Assembly (NCBI GenBank): GCA_002315155.1
Contig: DCFY01000101.1
Coordinates: 1-7,156, forward strand
Origin: Megamonas sp. UBA1792
Lineage (GTDB): Bacteria > Bacillota_C > Negativicutes > Selenomonadales > Selenomonadaceae
Length of the DNA stretch: 7,156 bases
Direction: 5' to 3'
Shown here: one piece after another, positions 5,194 through 7,156 of the stretch
Layout of the letters: every line of letters starts with the position of its first letter
How positions within the stretch are numbered: the stretch's first letter is position 1
The notes under the pieces: generated by a model
What the model saw: only the letters and a program-made list of their open reading frames with translations
Told to the model about the DNA's origin: nothing
Database searches by the model: none
Position numbers and translations under genes: made by a program

Positions 5194-6223
5194 CTTTATG
5201 CCCTCCTGATCCCAAAATCCGTGGTTTTACAAAGCGATCAATAAGCGGTGTTACAGCATTCATAAGAAGAATTGAGTAACATACACCTTCAGGATAGCCA
5301 CCAACAAGACGAATCAGTACCGTAATCGCACCAGCCCCGACAGCAAAGATTATCTGCCCCTTAATCGTGATTGGGATAGTTACCATATCTGTTGCCATGA
5401 AGAAGGCTCCGATGATAAGACCACCTGCCATCATATGAAAAATCGGGTCACCTGTAAAGAGACCAGCCGGACCGAATACCCAGGTCAGCACGCCAACTGT
5501 TGCGATCATGCAGACAGGTACATGCCAGTTAATATAGCCGCGATAGAGAAGATATGCTCCACCAAGCAGCAGCAGAATCGTTGATGTTTCGCCAAGACTG
5601 CCGTTACGAGTACCGAGAAGCATCGCCTTGTACATCGGTGCCGTGCCACCAAAGGTGGCAACAAGCTGATCATAACCCTGCTGCTTCAAAATATTTAACG
5701 GTGTCGCACTCGTAACAGCGTCGACCGTTGCCGTCTGCATCTGTGTCCAGGTCGTCATTGCTACTGGCCATGAGACCATAAGTGCGGCCCGACCAATATG
5801 GGCCGGGTTAAAGATATTAAATCCAAGGCCGCCCATCGACTGCTTTGCTATAACGATTGCGATAAAAGATCCAATAGCAATCATGTATGCCGGCAATACT
5901 GGCGACATCGACATTGCAATGAGCAGACCTGTAAGACAGGCACTGCCATCAAAAGAAGTATCCCGTCTGCCGCTAAAACGTTCACAGAGGTATTCGCAAA
6001 GCACTGCGGATACCATACCGACAACCATATTAATAAGCGCTGGCACACCAAAATACCATACAGCAAAGATTGCTGCCGGTGCAAGAGCCAGATTGACATG
6101 CCACATGATCTTGGAAATAGACTCGTCACACCTTATATGAGGTGAAGCCGAGACGGCAAACCGGACTTCCTCTGCCGCGCTTTGATTTACTTGATTTTTC
6201 TGCATATTACTTTCCAGACTCAT
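5183..6223 (-). CDS. rnfD: RnfD, membrane flavoprotein subunit of the Rnf complex
   Basis: RnfD is a polytopic subunit related to NqrB that carries covalent FMN and contributes to ion translocation. It has 346 residues and about ten membrane helices after a soluble N-terminus with SASPHIR (25-31). Motifs include DTSFDGSACLTGLLIAMSMSP (88-108, the conserved entry to the helix bundle), GGLGFNIFNPAHIGRAAL (131-148) and VDAVTSATPLNILK (167-180). The last matches the Dxx(S/T)GAT flavinylation consensus with Ser172 for Gly, making Thr174 the likely FMN-bearing residue. Near the C-terminus are DMVTIPIT and GYPEGVCYSILLMNAVTPLIDR-like segments expected of the family. AGGAGA (6232-6237) is 8 nt before the ATG and overlaps the end of rnfC, 15 nt away. 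Another ATG at residue 7 is possible but less well placed. Confidence 0.96.
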   Translation of the reverse strand: MSLESNMQKNQVNQSAAEEVRFAVSASPHIRCDESISKIMWHVNLALAPAAIFAVWYFGVPALINMVVGMVSAVLCEYLCERFSGRRDTSFDGSACLTGLLIAMSMSPVLPAYMIAIGSFIAIVIAKQSMGGLGFNIFNPAHIGRAALMVSWPVAMTTWTQMQTATVDAVTSATPLNILKQQGYDQLVATFGGTAPMYKAMLLGTRNGSLGETSTILLLLGGAYLLYRGYINWHVPVCMIATVGVLTWVFGPAGLFTGDPIFHMMAGGLIIGAFFMATDMVTIPITIKGQIIFAVGAGAITVLIRLVGGYPEGVCYSILLMNAVTPLIDRFVKPRILGSGGHKDGK

Positions 6224-6238
6224 TTATTCCATCTCCTA

Positions 6239-7156
6239 CTATTTCGCGGCCTTAGCTTTTTCTCTAGCTGCTTGTGCCTGATTTTCTGCTTTTGCGTATT
6301 TCACATATTGAACAATATTGCGCTTCGCCGGACATGTATACGTACAACAACCACATTCCACGCAATTGAAAAGCCCATATTCTTCCTTTGCCTTGGCAAA
6401 CTCGTGACGTTCACTCAGAATACTGAGCATACTTGGCACAAGGCCCATCGGACAGGCGACAACACAGCGTCCACAGCGAATGCACGGCGATTCCTGTCCA
6501 CTTTCCACCGTTTCTTTTTTAAGCGCAAGTATGCCCGAAGTTCCCTTCATTACAGGAACTTCCGACGTAAACTGCGCCATTCCCATCATTGGCCCGCCAG
6601 CAAGCAGCTTCTCCGGTGTTTCACTAAAACCGCCGCAATAATCGATTGCAGCCTGAAAAGTCATACCAACGCGTAACAGGAGATTTTTCGGTTCCTTGAT
6701 GGCATCGCCCGACACCGTCGTAACGCGCTCAATAATTGGCACACCATGTACAACAGCATCCGCAATCGCCGCTGCCGTTCCAACATTCTGGACAACTGCA
6801 CCGACATCCATTGGCAGTCCACCGCATGGAACCTCACGATTCGTCAGAACCTTGATCAGCATTTTTTCTGCACCCTGCGGATATTTCGTCTGAAGTTTAA
6901 CAACCTCAACATTCGTGTCACTAAAAGCCTTGTGTAAGACCTCAACCGCTTCCGGTTTATTATCCTCTATACCGATAAAACATTTCTTTACACCAAGAAG
7001 TTTCTGTAAAATTTCTACGCCTGTAACAATGCGTTCTGTCTGCTCCAGCATAAGTCGATAATCAGCTGTCAGATACGGTTCGCATTCTGCACCATTAATG
7101 ATAAGCACATCAACCGGCTTTTTAGGCATGAGCTTGATGTGTGCTGGGAAGGTTGC
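6239..7156 (-). CDS. rnfC: RnfC, NAD(H)-binding iron-sulfur subunit of the Rnf complex (N-terminus outside window)
   Basis: RnfC is the peripheral cytoplasmic subunit that binds FMN and NAD(H) and has two [4Fe-4S] clusters. The frame is open to the right edge, and the first visible residues, ATFPAHIKL, belong to the family, so the ATG at 7129 is internal and the gene continues out of the window. The 305 visible residues include NGAECEPYLTADYRLMLE (NADH dehydrogenase 51 kDa-like flavin region), YPQGAEKMLI, VPCGGLPMDVGAVVQNVGTA, an SLBB-like segment (VSGDAIKEPKNLL), and two cluster motifs: CIRCGRCVVACP (visible residues 225-236) and CVECGCCTYTCP (265-276). The C-terminal tail is short and Ala/Lys-rich, unlike the long Ala-rich repeats of proteobacterial RnfC. 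It is the first rnf gene in the usual order, so the operon promoter probably lies to the right of the window. Confidence 0.96.
   Translation of the reverse strand, partial: ATFPAHIKLMPKKPVDVLIINGAECEPYLTADYRLMLEQTERIVTGVEILQKLLGVKKCFIGIEDNKPEAVEVLHKAFSDTNVEVVKLQTKYPQGAEKMLIKVLTNREVPCGGLPMDVGAVVQNVGTAAAIADAVVHGVPIIERVTTVSGDAIKEPKNLLLRVGMTFQAAIDYCGGFSETPEKLLAGGPMMGMAQFTSEVPVMKGTSGILALKKETVESGQESPCIRCGRCVVACPMGLVPSMLSILSERHEFAKAKEEYGLFNCVECGCCTYTCPAKRNIVQYVKYAKAENQAQAAREKAKAAK

Overview
This window looks like ordinary chromosome from an anaerobic, Rnf-carrying member of the Bacillota. The basis is the order rnfCDGEAB, a long clostridial-type RnfB rich in iron-sulfur motifs, strong AGGAGG-type ribosome binding sites, and a neighbouring NusG-domain-II/Gx-transporter pair typical of Firmicutes. 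A Negativicutes or Clostridia host is a guess from this style, not something the sequence proves. I see no insertion sequence, phage gene, tRNA, rRNA or CRISPR array.

Layout. The left edge (1-135, minus strand) holds the first 45 codons of alanine racemase (alr), including its PLP lysine. A divergent intergenic region (136-371) carries a good promoter reading right, a weaker candidate promoter reading left, and a 9-bp stem-loop in the alr leader. On the plus strand, 372-1312 encodes a two-gene unit: a membrane-anchored NusG domain II protein (EetA-like) and a Gx-family membrane protein (EetB-like). Converging on it from the right is a minus-strand operon filling 1436-7156: rnfC (5' end outside the window), rnfD, rnfG, rnfE, rnfA, rnfB and apbE. 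The six rnf genes are tightly packed, with gaps or overlaps of 15, -11, 1, -1 and 28 nt. apbE is set apart by 70 nt containing a 16-bp hairpin with a UACG tetraloop, and it has a poor ribosome binding site. An intrinsic terminator overlaps the apbE stop codon.

How the genes work together. Rnf moves electrons between reduced ferredoxin and NAD+ and couples this to Na+ or H+ export. RnfB takes electrons from ferredoxin, RnfC handles NAD(H), RnfA and RnfE form the membrane core with an intramembrane iron-sulfur centre, and RnfD and RnfG carry covalently bound FMN. ApbE attaches that FMN to threonines; candidate sites are visible in RnfD (Thr174) and RnfG (Thr162). The convergent NusG-II/Gx pair belongs to families I recall being linked with flavin-based extracellular electron transfer, so this locus may join Rnf, the flavinylating enzyme and a second extracytosolic redox module. 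That link is inference.

Oddities. RnfE has Phe-Ala where the family usually has Asn-Cys (the second ligand of the intramembrane cluster). The RnfG flavinylation motif has Gln where the consensus has Asp. The rnfB-apbE hairpin may set apbE dosage. I do not see a wholly new system here; the core is a canonical Rnf operon with a few features worth checking.
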